The notes under the pieces are model-generated. The model searched no databases and was not told where the DNA came from. It saw only the letters and a program-made list of their open reading frames with translations. Source: Gordonia bronchialis DSM 43247 (GTDB taxonomy: Bacteria; Actinomycetota; Actinomycetes; Mycobacteriales; Mycobacteriaceae). Taken from it: a stretch of 64,000 nt of DNA. Positions within the stretch are counted from its first letter, which is position 1, and each line of letters opens with the position of its first letter. The position numbers were made by a program, and so were the translations under genes. Below, piece by piece: positions 45,243-53,836 of this stretch. The DNA lies in NCBI RefSeq assembly GCF_000024785.1, contig NC_013441.1:620001-684000 (forward strand), given 5' to 3'.

Positions 45243-45403
45243 GTGTCCCGTGTTGGAAATTCGTTGACGATTCCGACGCCCAGGCGGCGCCGCGCTGCGT
45301 TGGCGTCGTCGCAGGTACATCCAGTAGCTGCGTCCTCCGCCGCCTTGCGATGCATCCACCTGGATCGCCGGACTCGCGCAAACGAATTTCCAACACGGGA
45401 CAC
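45243..45403. mobile_element. 161-bp MITE related to IS630 ends
   Basis: Perfect 23-bp terminal inverted repeats (45243-45265 and 45381-45403) beginning GTGTCCCGTGTTGGAAATTC. It is flanked by TA at 45241-45242 and 45404-45405. The repeats match the left end of the adjacent IS630 at 21 of 23 positions. The interior is only 115 bp, with no transposase. This is the structure of a non-autonomous element mobilised in trans. Confidence 0.88.
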
Positions 45404-45483
45404 TAGTCGCGGTGACCTCTACGACCCTGTGCAGCCGACCCGCTCGGTCCGACCCCGGACCAACCGACCATCGAAGGACGATG

Positions 45484-48400
45484 ATGACCGACGCCATGAC
45501 CGAACGCCGCAAGCAACTGCTCGAGGAGCGATTGCGGGAGAGGAATGTGAAGTCGTCGAGCCCGGAACCGGTGGTGGCCAATGAGCCGGGTACGCCGAGC
45601 CCGCTGTCGGACGCGCAGCGCCGGATGTGGTTCGTGCAGAACCTCGATCCCACCGACACCACGCTCAATGTGTGTGTGGCCTACCGGCTCTCCGGGCCGC
45701 TCGACGCCGCCCGACTTCATCAGGCGTGTGCCGATGTGGTCGCACGGCACGAGATCCTGCGCTCCACCTATGGCGTGGACGAGAATGGCGAACCGTTCCA
45801 GGTATCGGCCGCGGCCGTCGAATTGCCCTGGCAACAGGACGATCTCCGGGAGCTTCCGGTCGATCGGCGAGAGTCGCAGGCACACGAGTGGGCGCGCCGC
45901 GAGTTCGCCCGGCCGTTCGACCTTACCGCCGACATCCCCATCAGGGTGAGCCTGCTGCGCATCGCCGACGAAGAACACATCCTGGTTCTGGTGGTCCATC
46001 ATGTCGGCTGGGACGACGAGTCGTGGCCGGTGTTCTTCACCGAGGTCAACGCCGCCTACCGTGGTGAGCAGGTGCCGGTGCCGCCGGTGCAGTACGTCGA
46101 CGCCGCGCTGGGGAACCGACCGGCCGACGACGCCGAACTCGACTTCTGGCGTGGGGAACTCTCCCCGCCACCGGGCCGGGTGGAGTTTGGGCGCACACAA
46201 CCCGGTACGGCGCGGTCCCGGGATGCCGGCTGTGCGAGCAGGCAGGTGTCACCCGCACTCACCGAGCAGATCGTAGGACTGGCGCGTGCACATGCCACCA
46301 CGCCGTTCACCGTGCTGCTCACCGCCTTCGAGGCTGCCATCCAGTTCTACTCGGGCGCGACCGATTTCCTGGTCTCGGTGCCGGTGGTCAACCGCGGCGC
46401 GAACGCGGAGAAACTGATCGGTTACTTCGGCAACGCCGTCCTGCTCCGCGCACAACCCGAGCCGACCTCGGACTTCGCGGCACTTCTCGACCGGGTGCGG
46501 GACGCATCGTCGGCTGCCTTCGCCCACCAGAACGTCGGCCTCGATCGCGTTGTACGAGAAGTGAGCCCGCCGCGGTCCGGGGGTGGTGACGCCCTGACTC
46601 AGCTCGTGCAGGTCAGTTTCAGCAGCCGCAGCGCCGCAGGCGGATTCGACCTCGACGGCGTCGACGTGGCCGAACTGCCCTGGCATTCGGCGGTGGCCCC
46701 CGAGGATCTCGGGCTGCTGATCGTCGGCGACGGCTCAGGGGGGCTGCGGGTCGAGGCGACATATCAGACCGCCGCGCTGACACCGGAACTCGTGGAGCAG
46801 TTCCTCGATCACTACCTGCGGCTGCTGACGGCCGCCGTCGGTGATCCGTCGACGCCGTTGCGCGACATCGACATTCTGGGGGAGGCGGAGCGTGCGCGAC
46901 TGTCGGCGGCCTCACACGGCCGGCAGGTGGACACCCCGGCGACCACGATGGTCGCGCTCGTCGAATCCCAGGCGGCGTCGACGCCGACGAATGATGCCGT
47001 CATCTCCGACACCGATCACCTCACCTTCGCCGATCTCGATACGAGGGCGAACCGGCTGGCGCACTGGATGATCGGTCAGGGCATCGGGACCGAGGACATC
47101 GTCGCCCTGCGGATGACCACCTCGGTGGAATTCATCGTCGCCTCCCTGGCGGTCCTCAAGGCCGGTGCCGCCTACCTGCCGATGGACCCGGCCTATCCGG
47201 CCGATCGCATCGACTATCTGCGCGCTGACGCCCGGCCCGCACTCGAACTCGACTTCGACGGCTACGGACACGCCGTGACATCGGCGTCGGCGTATCCGGC
47301 CACCGATCCCGTCGACGCCGATCGGGTGCGGCCCCTGCGGCCCGCGAACACCGCCTATGTGATCTACACCTCCGGTTCCACCGGTCAGCCGAAGGGAGTG
47401 CCGGTACCGCACAACGCGATTGCCGAACACCTGCTCGGCTTCAACGACGAATGGGCACTCACCACCGACGACCGGGTGCTGCAGTCGACATCGGTGAGCT
47501 TCGACGCGTCGCTGCTCGACATCTACGTGACACTGACCGCCGGTGCGTGCGTGGTGGTGCCCAAGGCCAACGCGTACCGCGACATCCCGTACGTGGCCGA
47601 TCTCGTGTCCCGGCAAGGTGTCACGGTGCTGCACATGGTGCCGTCGATGCTCGCCACCTTCCTCATGCTGCCCGAGGCGGCCGACTGGAGCACCCTGCGT
47701 CATGTGCCGGTGGGAGGTGAGGCGCTCGTGGGTGAGATCGCGGACCGATTCGCCACACAGTTCGACGCGCATCTCCGAAACCACTACGGCCCCACCGAAG
47801 CCGTGGTCTCCTCCACGCACATGGAGGTCGAGGGGCCGCAGGGGGCGGGCGTGGTCCCGATCGGAATCCCCAACCAGAACGTCGATCTCTACATCCTCGA
47901 CGACGCTCTGCGGCTGGTTCCCGACGGCGTGGCCGGCGAGATCTACCTGGGTGGAAATCAGCTGGCACGTGGCTATCTGCATCGGGCGGGCCTGACCGCC
48001 CAACGCTTTGTCGCCGACCCGTTCCGACCCGGTGCCCGCCTGTACCGAACCGGTGACCTGGTGCGCCGCAAACCCTCCGGCGAGATCGACTTTCTCGGCC
48101 GCGCCGACGAGCAGGTCAAGGTCCGCGGGTTCCGAATCGAACTGGGCGAGGTGGAGACGACGATCACCGAGCATGACGACGTCGCGCACGCCGTCGTCAT
48201 CGTGGTCGACGACCCGGTGGCCGGACCGGCGCTCGCCGCCTACCTGGTCGCCGGGCCGGACTCGTCCCCCGACGTCGAGGCGATCCGTTCGTATGTCGCC
48301 GGTCGACTGCCCGCGCACATGGTTCCCGCCACTTTCACCGTCATCGAGGAGGTGCCGCTCACCGCGCACGGAAAGCTGGACAAGCGTGCCCTACCCGCGC

Positions 48401-50565
48401 CGGAAGCGGTTGCCGCACCGGAGTATCGGGAGCCGACGACGTCGGCCGAGAAACGGGTGGCTGCGCTGCTGGGCAGTCTGTTCCAGCGCGATCAGGTGGG
48501 TGCCGACGACTCGTTCTTCACCCTCGGCGGACATTCATTGCTCGCGGCCCGGCTGATCACCATGGTCCGCGCCGAGTTCGGCGTGGAACTCGACATGCGG
48601 GTCCCGTTCGACAGTCCGACGGTCACGGCACTCGCCGCGGCCATCGGTGAGGCCTTCTTCGATGAATTCGGGATCTCCCTCGACGAATTCGACGGTGACC
48701 CGGAACTCGACGTCGACACGGGTGCGTACGGTGCGGCCACAGCCGACGCCGATGCTGCGCCGGCGGTGGGGATGGTGCCGACTCCGCAGACGCGTTCCGA
48801 GTACATCCCGTTGTCGTATTCCCAGCGTGCCTACTGGATGCAGCGTCGCATGGAGGGGGCCGTCGACGGCGAGAACGTGACCTATCCGTTGCGTCTCGAA
48901 GGTCCGATCGACCGTGAAGCACTCATCGCAGCGGTGAATGATGTTGTGGCCCGGCATGAGTCGCTGAGGACGACGTTCCCCGAGCACAATGCGACGCCCT
49001 ATCAGCTGATCCATCCCGCCCAGCCGATCGAGGTGCCGGTGGTGGAACTCGACGGCAGCGAGGAGCGCCTCGACCGCGAGCTGGATGCCGACGCCGGCTA
49101 CGTCTTCGACCTGGCGGCCGAAACGCTGTTGCGGGTAAGGCTTCTTGTTCTCCACGAGCAGGACTGTGTGCTGTCGGTCCTGCTGCATCACATCATCGCC
49201 GATCGCAGTTCCTGCGAGATCTTTGCCGCCGATCTGATCACCGCCTACCGGGCGCGGGTGCGCGGCCAGGCACCCGAGTGGCCGGCCCTGCCCATCGGGT
49301 TCGCCGACTTCGCCATCTGGCAGCGGGCGGCTTTCGACCGCGGGCCGGGTCGCGAGCTGAGCGACGTCGGCCGCCGGCAACTGGACTACTGGCGCGAGGC
49401 GCTGGCCGGTCTACCCGACGAGATCAATGTCGCGCACGACCATCCTCGACCACAGATCCTGGGGCACAACGGGATCAGCACCGCGCGGCGGGTTCCGGCG
49501 GAGATCTGGAACCGGGCCATCACCAACGCCGAGAGCGTGGGCGCCACCGAGTTCATGCTGTGCCAGTCGGTGGGGGCGAGTGTGCTGAACGCGCTCGGTG
49601 CCGGTGACGATCTCGCGATCGGCGCTGCGGTGGCCAATCGCCTCGGTGAGGCGACCGACCAGGTGATCGGTCTGTTCGCCAACGTCGTCGTGCTGCGCAG
49701 CGACCTGTCGGGTGATCCGACGCCGCGGACTGTCCTCGAGCGGGTGCGCAACTCGGCACTCGACGCCATCACTCATCAGGGTGTGCCCTTCGAACGGCTC
49801 GTCGAGACCCTGAATCCGCCGCGGTCGTTGGCCCGGAACCCGTTGTTCCAGGTCATGATGCATGTGCGTCATCGGGCGACGCCGGAACCGTTCAGCGAAG
49901 ACGGTTCCACCACGTTCCGGGACGTCGCGAAGTTCTACGAGGTCTCGTTCATGGACTTCCACTTCGACTACACCGTCGACGTCAACGGAGACCTCATCCT
50001 GCGGATCGTCGTCAACCCCGACCTCTACGACGCCGCGACCGGCGAGGTCTTCGCCGATGTCACCGTGGGCGTCCTCGAGGCCTTTGCGAACCGGGTCGAC
50101 GCGCCTCTGAGCGCACTCGACGTCCTTCCGGACGGCTGGGACACGTCCCGCTGCGTCGTCAAACATGCTTCGGCGACGCCGGATTCGGCAGGACCCGAGT
50201 TGTCTGCCGACACCCCGGTGACCGAGACCGAACGCACGCTGATCGCCCTGCTGGAGGAGCTTCTCGACATCGAGGACGTAGAACGTGAAGATGGCTTCTT
50301 TGCGCTCGGCGGGGACAGCGTGATCGCGATTCAGTGGGCAGGCCGCGCCGCAGCTGTCGGGCTGCCACTCACCCCGCAGATGGTCTTCGAACACTTCACC
50401 ATGTTCGAACTGGCCGCCGCCGTGGACGATGCCATCGCCAACCCGCCCGAACCCGACGGGACCTCCGATGAGACCGCGCCCGCCGAATCCGCACCCATGT
50501 CGGTCTCCGGTTTGGGTGACGATGCCCTTGCCGCACTGAAGGATTCGTGGGCCGCCCGAGGGTGA
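45484..50565 (+). CDS. mbtE: Mycobactin NRPS C-A-PCP-C-PCP (MbtE-like)
   Basis: 1693 residues from ATG 45484, chosen because GAAGGA lies five bases upstream; the frame is also open from GTG 45412. Domains: condensation 30-450 (LVVHHVGWDDESW), adenylation 480-980 (IYTSGSTGQPKGVPVPHNA, SFDASLLDIYVTL, NHYGPTEAVVSS, GRADEQVKVRGFRIELGEVE), carrier 1000-1070 (FFTLGGHSLLAARL), second condensation 1125-1550 (SVLLHHIIADRSSCEI), second carrier 1600-1675 (FFALGGDSVIAIQW). The second module has no adenylation domain. Length is close to mycobacterial MbtE. It was probably separated from mbtB by only a few bases before the insertions. Confidence 0.9.
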   Translation: MTDAMTERRKQLLEERLRERNVKSSSPEPVVANEPGTPSPLSDAQRRMWFVQNLDPTDTTLNVCVAYRLSGPLDAARLHQACADVVARHEILRSTYGVDENGEPFQVSAAAVELPWQQDDLRELPVDRRESQAHEWARREFARPFDLTADIPIRVSLLRIADEEHILVLVVHHVGWDDESWPVFFTEVNAAYRGEQVPVPPVQYVDAALGNRPADDAELDFWRGELSPPPGRVEFGRTQPGTARSRDAGCASRQVSPALTEQIVGLARAHATTPFTVLLTAFEAAIQFYSGATDFLVSVPVVNRGANAEKLIGYFGNAVLLRAQPEPTSDFAALLDRVRDASSAAFAHQNVGLDRVVREVSPPRSGGGDALTQLVQVSFSSRSAAGGFDLDGVDVAELPWHSAVAPEDLGLLIVGDGSGGLRVEATYQTAALTPELVEQFLDHYLRLLTAAVGDPSTPLRDIDILGEAERARLSAASHGRQVDTPATTMVALVESQAASTPTNDAVISDTDHLTFADLDTRANRLAHWMIGQGIGTEDIVALRMTTSVEFIVASLAVLKAGAAYLPMDPAYPADRIDYLRADARPALELDFDGYGHAVTSASAYPATDPVDADRVRPLRPANTAYVIYTSGSTGQPKGVPVPHNAIAEHLLGFNDEWALTTDDRVLQSTSVSFDASLLDIYVTLTAGACVVVPKANAYRDIPYVADLVSRQGVTVLHMVPSMLATFLMLPEAADWSTLRHVPVGGEALVGEIADRFATQFDAHLRNHYGPTEAVVSSTHMEVEGPQGAGVVPIGIPNQNVDLYILDDALRLVPDGVAGEIYLGGNQLARGYLHRAGLTAQRFVADPFRPGARLYRTGDLVRRKPSGEIDFLGRADEQVKVRGFRIELGEVETTITEHDDVAHAVVIVVDDPVAGPALAAYLVAGPDSSPDVEAIRSYVAGRLPAHMVPATFTVIEEVPLTAHGKLDKRALPAPEAVAAPEYREPTTSAEKRVAALLGSLFQRDQVGADDSFFTLGGHSLLAARLITMVRAEFGVELDMRVPFDSPTVTALAAAIGEAFFDEFGISLDEFDGDPELDVDTGAYGAATADADAAPAVGMVPTPQTRSEYIPLSYSQRAYWMQRRMEGAVDGENVTYPLRLEGPIDREALIAAVNDVVARHESLRTTFPEHNATPYQLIHPAQPIEVPVVELDGSEERLDRELDADAGYVFDLAAETLLRVRLLVLHEQDCVLSVLLHHIIADRSSCEIFAADLITAYRARVRGQAPEWPALPIGFADFAIWQRAAFDRGPGRELSDVGRRQLDYWREALAGLPDEINVAHDHPRPQILGHNGISTARRVPAEIWNRAITNAESVGATEFMLCQSVGASVLNALGAGDDLAIGAAVANRLGEATDQVIGLFANVVVLRSDLSGDPTPRTVLERVRNSALDAITHQGVPFERLVETLNPPRSLARNPLFQVMMHVRHRATPEPFSEDGSTTFRDVAKFYEVSFMDFHFDYTVDVNGDLILRIVVNPDLYDAATGEVFADVTVGVLEAFANRVDAPLSALDVLPDGWDTSRCVVKHASATPDSAGPELSADTPVTETERTLIALLEELLDIEDVEREDGFFALGGDSVIAIQWAGRAAAVGLPLTPQMVFEHFTMFELAAAVDDAIANPPEPDGTSDETAPAESAPMSVSGLGDDALAALKDSWAARG

Positions 50566-50584
50566 CCCAAGTCCGGTTCTCCTC

Positions 50585-50850
50585 TGTTGGTTGAGCCGCG
50601 ACCGCTGTTGGTTGAGCCGCGACCTCTGTTGGTTGAGCCGCGACCGGCGAGCGTAGCGAGACGGCTGCGCGTCGAAACCCGTAGTGAGACAGCTGTATTC
50701 GCGCTACGGGATGTCGGTGGGTGCCGACATCGTTGTCTCGCAGGTGGTTTCGACACGCGGCGGACGTCGCTTCGCTCGTCCGTCGCGGCTCAACCAGCAG
50801 GATGGGCGGTCGGCTCAACCAGCGGGGGTGGGTGGCCGGCTCAACCAGCA
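50585..50850. repeat. Interspersed intergenic repeat, amplified inverted array
   Basis: The left arm holds three copies of TGTTGGTTGAGCCGCGACC, then GGCGAGCGTAGCGAGACGGC and GCGCGTCGAAACCCG with AGTGAGACAGC. The right arm holds TCTCGCAGGTGGTTTCGACACG, GTCGCTTCGCTCGTC and three copies of CGGCTCAACCAGC with variable spacers. It lies between the convergent mbtE and the YncE-like gene, whose stop is 15 bp away. It can form a long hairpin. Confidence 0.8.
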
Positions 50851-50864
50851 GGCCGGGCGGACGC

Positions 50865-51995
50865 TCAGCGTCGAACCGGCTTGATGATGCTCAGGTTGCC
50901 GGCCTGGTGCTGCGTTCCGTAGACGGTGCCCGTCCGTGGGTCGACGACGATGCTGTGGATCGGTGCGTTGACCGGCACGGTGGTGATGACCTGGTTGGTG
51001 TCCAGGCTGATCACGGTGAGCGAACGCTTCTGCAGGTTGGACAGGTAGATGAGGCGGCGCTGTGCGTCGATCGCGAGCTTGTTGGGTGAGCCGTTGGTCT
51101 CGATGGTCTTGATGACGCGCAGGGTCTGCGGGTCGATGACGAGGACCTTGCCGGTGTCGAAGCTACCGGCGTAGATGCGGCCGGTGACCGGATCCACCTT
51201 GGGGCGTGCGTTCGCCGGGGTGGGGATCTTCTTGATGATGGTGTTGGTGCGGATATCGAGGACCGCGAGGTAGTTGTTGCGCTTGTCGTTGTCGGCGTTA
51301 CCGATGTAGAGGCGGTGCCTCGCGGTGTCCAGGTCGACGAAGGACGGTGCGAACGTGGGGATACGCCGGATCTCGCGGCGAGTGTTGGTGTCCACGATCG
51401 CGAGTTGGTTGATGTAGTTCAGTGCGACGTACGCGATGCCGTTGGCCTCGTTGATGGCGATGCCCATCGGATGGCCGCCCGGTACCGAGATGAGGTTCGC
51501 GGGGCCCGTGGTGCGGGCATTCATCGGGAAGATGCTGATGCCGTTGGCGTGCGAGTTGGACGTCACCACCCGGTGGCGTTTGGTGTCGAGGGCGATGCCG
51601 TCGGGAACCTGGTTGATCGGCATCAGCGGGACCGGACCGGCGTAGAGCACGCCCAGGGGCTGACCGGCGAAGGAGATGGTTCGCGTGGTGCGGCGCGTGT
51701 CGATGTCGAAGACGGCGACCTTGGGATTGGTCGGCTTGGTATTGATGCTGAAGTTGGTTCCGCCGCGGGACCCGATGGCCGAGTCGGCGTCGGTGATGAA
51801 CAGATCGTGCGAGCCACTGTCGAGTGCGAGTTCACTTCCGCTCTTGAGCCCGGCGGGCGCCGAGGAGACCGTGAAGGTCCAGCCCGATGTCGGCGCGGCA
51901 TGCGCCGCAGCCGGTGCGACGAGCGCGAGCGTGGTCGCGGTGGCGACCGCCGCGACTCCCATGACGTTGCGGACACGGTTCAGGTGCATTTTCAT
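50865..51995 (-). CDS. Secreted YncE/YVTN-type beta-propeller protein
   Basis: 376 residues. The signal peptide (MGVAAVATATTLALVAPAAA, after a charged start) ends near AHA-APTS. The body is built of repeated blades such as DIDTRRTTRTISFAGQPLGV, DTNTRREIRRIPTFAPSFVD, DIRTNTIIKKIPTPANARPK, DPQTLRVIKTIETNGSPNKL and SLDTNQVITTVPVNAPIHSI, the YVTN pattern. Propellers of this type bind proteins, DNA or metals outside the cell. It lies between the two siderophore arms, but no iron box is seen before it. An iron link would be speculation. Confidence 0.82.
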   Translation of the reverse strand: MKMHLNRVRNVMGVAAVATATTLALVAPAAAHAAPTSGWTFTVSSAPAGLKSGSELALDSGSHDLFITDADSAIGSRGGTNFSINTKPTNPKVAVFDIDTRRTTRTISFAGQPLGVLYAGPVPLMPINQVPDGIALDTKRHRVVTSNSHANGISIFPMNARTTGPANLISVPGGHPMGIAINEANGIAYVALNYINQLAIVDTNTRREIRRIPTFAPSFVDLDTARHRLYIGNADNDKRNNYLAVLDIRTNTIIKKIPTPANARPKVDPVTGRIYAGSFDTGKVLVIDPQTLRVIKTIETNGSPNKLAIDAQRRLIYLSNLQKRSLTVISLDTNQVITTVPVNAPIHSIVVDPRTGTVYGTQHQAGNLSIIKPVRR

Positions 51996-52087
51996 ATACC
52001 GGATGCTAGCTGTTGCTGGCCATGAGGTTGTTGACGGCGTCGCACCGACTACGGATCCCTCCGATCCGCTGCCTTGGAGGTGGCGTC

Positions 52088-52726
52088 TTAGGCGAACGCT
52101 TGCCGAAGGGGGGCCGCGTCTCCGCGGAGTTCTCCTGCATCGAGCGCTTGGTCGGTGGTGAGAGCGCCGGCGACGAAGCCGACAACGGTATCGGCCTCGG
52201 CCGCTAGGACGGTGTTCGGTCGATTCTTGTCACCGATCCGCGCGCTCGGACCACCCTCGTCGATGCGGAGAACGATGAGCAGACCCTCCACCTCAAAGCC
52301 GATCTCGACGGGCGGCGCTGCCGTCCTCCCGTGGAGAATGGCGGGCAGGGCGAGCGTCAGCCACCGGGGCCGGAACTCGTCATCACCGCGCCCGGCGGCC
52401 AGCAGAGGCACGCCCCACCGGCCCAGGGCCTCCATCGGCTCCTTGAGCTCCGTGCCCCATCGCGTCAGTCCGTAGACGACGCCTGTGTCTCCCAGCGCTC
52501 GCTCCACAACGCCGGTCTCCTCCATCGTCCGCAACCGCTCGGCGAGGAGGTTGCTCGCCACGCCCGGCAGGGATGCTTTGAGCTCGCCGTATCGCAGGGG
52601 TCCGGGCAGCAGCTCGCGCACGATCAGGAGGTTCCAGCGGTCTCCGACGACGTCGAGCGCGCGCGCCAGCCCGCAGAACTGACCGTAGGATCGACGTGAT
52701 GATGCACGATTGACATTTTCAACCAT
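52088..52726 (-). CDS. HxlR-family winged-helix regulator
   Basis: 212 residues from ATG 52726. The N-terminal HxlR domain (YGQFCGLARALDVVGDRWNL, LLPGPLRYGELKASLPGVAS, LLAERLRTMEETGVVERAL) has the conserved Cys near the start of the domain (FCGL), which in some members senses electrophiles. An unusual 100-residue C-terminal extension (WLTLALPAILHGRTAAPPVE and VLRIDEGGPSARIGDK) resembles SCP2-like sterol-carrier folds fused to some HxlR proteins. It is divergent from the DUF1761 gene with 71 bp between starts. An ACCAT-ATGGT palindrome overlaps its start codon. Confidence 0.85.
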   Translation of the reverse strand: MVENVNRASSRRSYGQFCGLARALDVVGDRWNLLIVRELLPGPLRYGELKASLPGVASNLLAERLRTMEETGVVERALGDTGVVYGLTRWGTELKEPMEALGRWGVPLLAAGRGDDEFRPRWLTLALPAILHGRTAAPPVEIGFEVEGLLIVLRIDEGGPSARIGDKNRPNTVLAAEADTVVGFVAGALTTDQALDAGELRGDAAPLRQAFA

Positions 52727-52736
52727 GCTTGATGGT
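52722..52736. promoter_or_regulatory. HxlR operator-like palindrome ACCAT-GCTTG-ATGGT
   Basis: Perfect 5-bp arms around a 5-bp spacer. It overlaps the HxlR start codon (52724-52726) and lies in the gap to the DUF1761 gene. HxlR proteins commonly bind such short palindromes between divergent genes. Confidence 0.5.
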
Positions 52737-52797
52737 ATCAATGTACCGTCGTCGTTGCCAGGGCTGTCCGTGCTCCGGCCGTCAAGGAGGTATGAGC

Positions 52798-53205
52798 ATG
52801 GAGATCAGCTGGATTGGTGTGCTCCTCGCGTTCGTCGCGGGGATGGTCGTCGCGATGGCCTGGTACTCAAAGGGAGCCATCGCGGACGCCTGGGAAGGAC
52901 TCACGGGCATCACACCGGAGAAGAACAGACCCGTCCGAACACGGAACCTCGTCCTGCTCGCCGTGTCCAACGCGGCGACCACTTTCGGACTGGCGTTCGC
53001 CGTCGGGCTCACGTCGGCGGCCACCGGCAACGACTCCGTGTGGCTGGCGGTGGTGGTTGGGTTCGTCGCCTGGCTGACGCTGTCCGCATCGACTCTTCTC
53101 CAGCACAACTCGTTCGAGCAGAAGCCTCTGAAGCTGACGATCATCAACACCGGCTATCAGCTCGCGCTATTCCTGGCGATCACGCTTGTGCTGGGTCTGT
53201 TCTAG
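52798..53205 (+). CDS. DUF1761 membrane protein
   Basis: 135 residues from ATG 52798, with AAGGAGG seven bases upstream; the ATG at 52792 is too close to that site. Four hydrophobic helices (ISWIGVLLAFVAGMVVAMAW first) and the KGAIADAWEGLTGITPEKNR loop match DUF1761. The function is unknown. It is the divergent neighbour, and so the likely target, of the HxlR regulator. Confidence 0.8.
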   Translation: MEISWIGVLLAFVAGMVVAMAWYSKGAIADAWEGLTGITPEKNRPVRTRNLVLLAVSNAATTFGLAFAVGLTSAATGNDSVWLAVVVGFVAWLTLSASTLLQHNSFEQKPLKLTIINTGYQLALFLAITLVLGLF

Positions 53206-53228
53206 GCAGGTCGATCCATGACGGGACG

Positions 53229-53810
53229 ATGGGCACGCGCAGCCACAAGAATGCGCCACTCACGCCCGAGGGTCGCCGACGTCTCGTGGAGCGATGCCGC
53301 ACCCGGCCGATCGCGCACGTGGCGGCCGAGATCGGCATCTCGCGGGCGACCGCATCGAAGTGGGTGAACCGCTACCGGAAGTTCGGCGAACTCGGGCTGC
53401 TTGATCGCTCGTCTGCTCCGGTCCGACAGTCAACCGCGACACCCGGCCAGACGGTGGCGAGGACCGAGCAGCTACGACGCGAGAAGAAATGGTCGGCGTC
53501 CCGCATCGCATTCGAGCTTCACGCGGACGGCACCACCGTCAGTCGGCGCACGATCACCCGCCACCTGGCTCAGCTCGGCTTGAACCGCCGTCGGTTCATC
53601 GACCCCAACGGCGAGAACCCGAGAGATCAAGACCATCACCGCCAAGCATCCCGGGCACATGGTGCACCTGGACGTGAAGAAGGTCGGGCGCATCCCCGAC
53701 GGCGGCGGCTGGCGAGTGCACGGGAAGAACAGCCCCGAGGCCAGGGCCGCCGCCCGCGCGAAGACCCGCGGCGCGCGAGCGGGATACGCATACCTACACT
53801 CTGCGATCGA
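53229..53810 (+). pseudogene. IS481-family transposase remnant (frameshifted, 3' half missing)
   Basis: The N-terminal 130 residues are clear IS481 transposase: HKNAPLTPEGRRRLVERC, EIGISRATASKWVNRYRKFG, GLLDRSSAPVRQSTATPGQ, WSASRIAFELHADGTTVSRR, QLGLNRRRFIDPNGEN. The frame is lost near 53620. It resumes in the next frame as REIKTITAKHPGHMVHLDVK, then IPDGGGWRVHGKNSPEARAA and AGYAYLHSAIEA, and the similarity ends near 53810. The DDE core after the first Asp is missing. It abuts the 3' end of the PKS gene (stop 53837). Confidence 0.88.
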
Positions 53811-53836
53811 AGCAGGCGGCTCGAGGAGCAGTGCGG

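Noticed and set aside
50865..51995. Iron-regulated receptor role for the YncE-like protein
   Set aside because: It lies among siderophore genes, but no iron box is seen before it and the propeller family is too broad to support that role.
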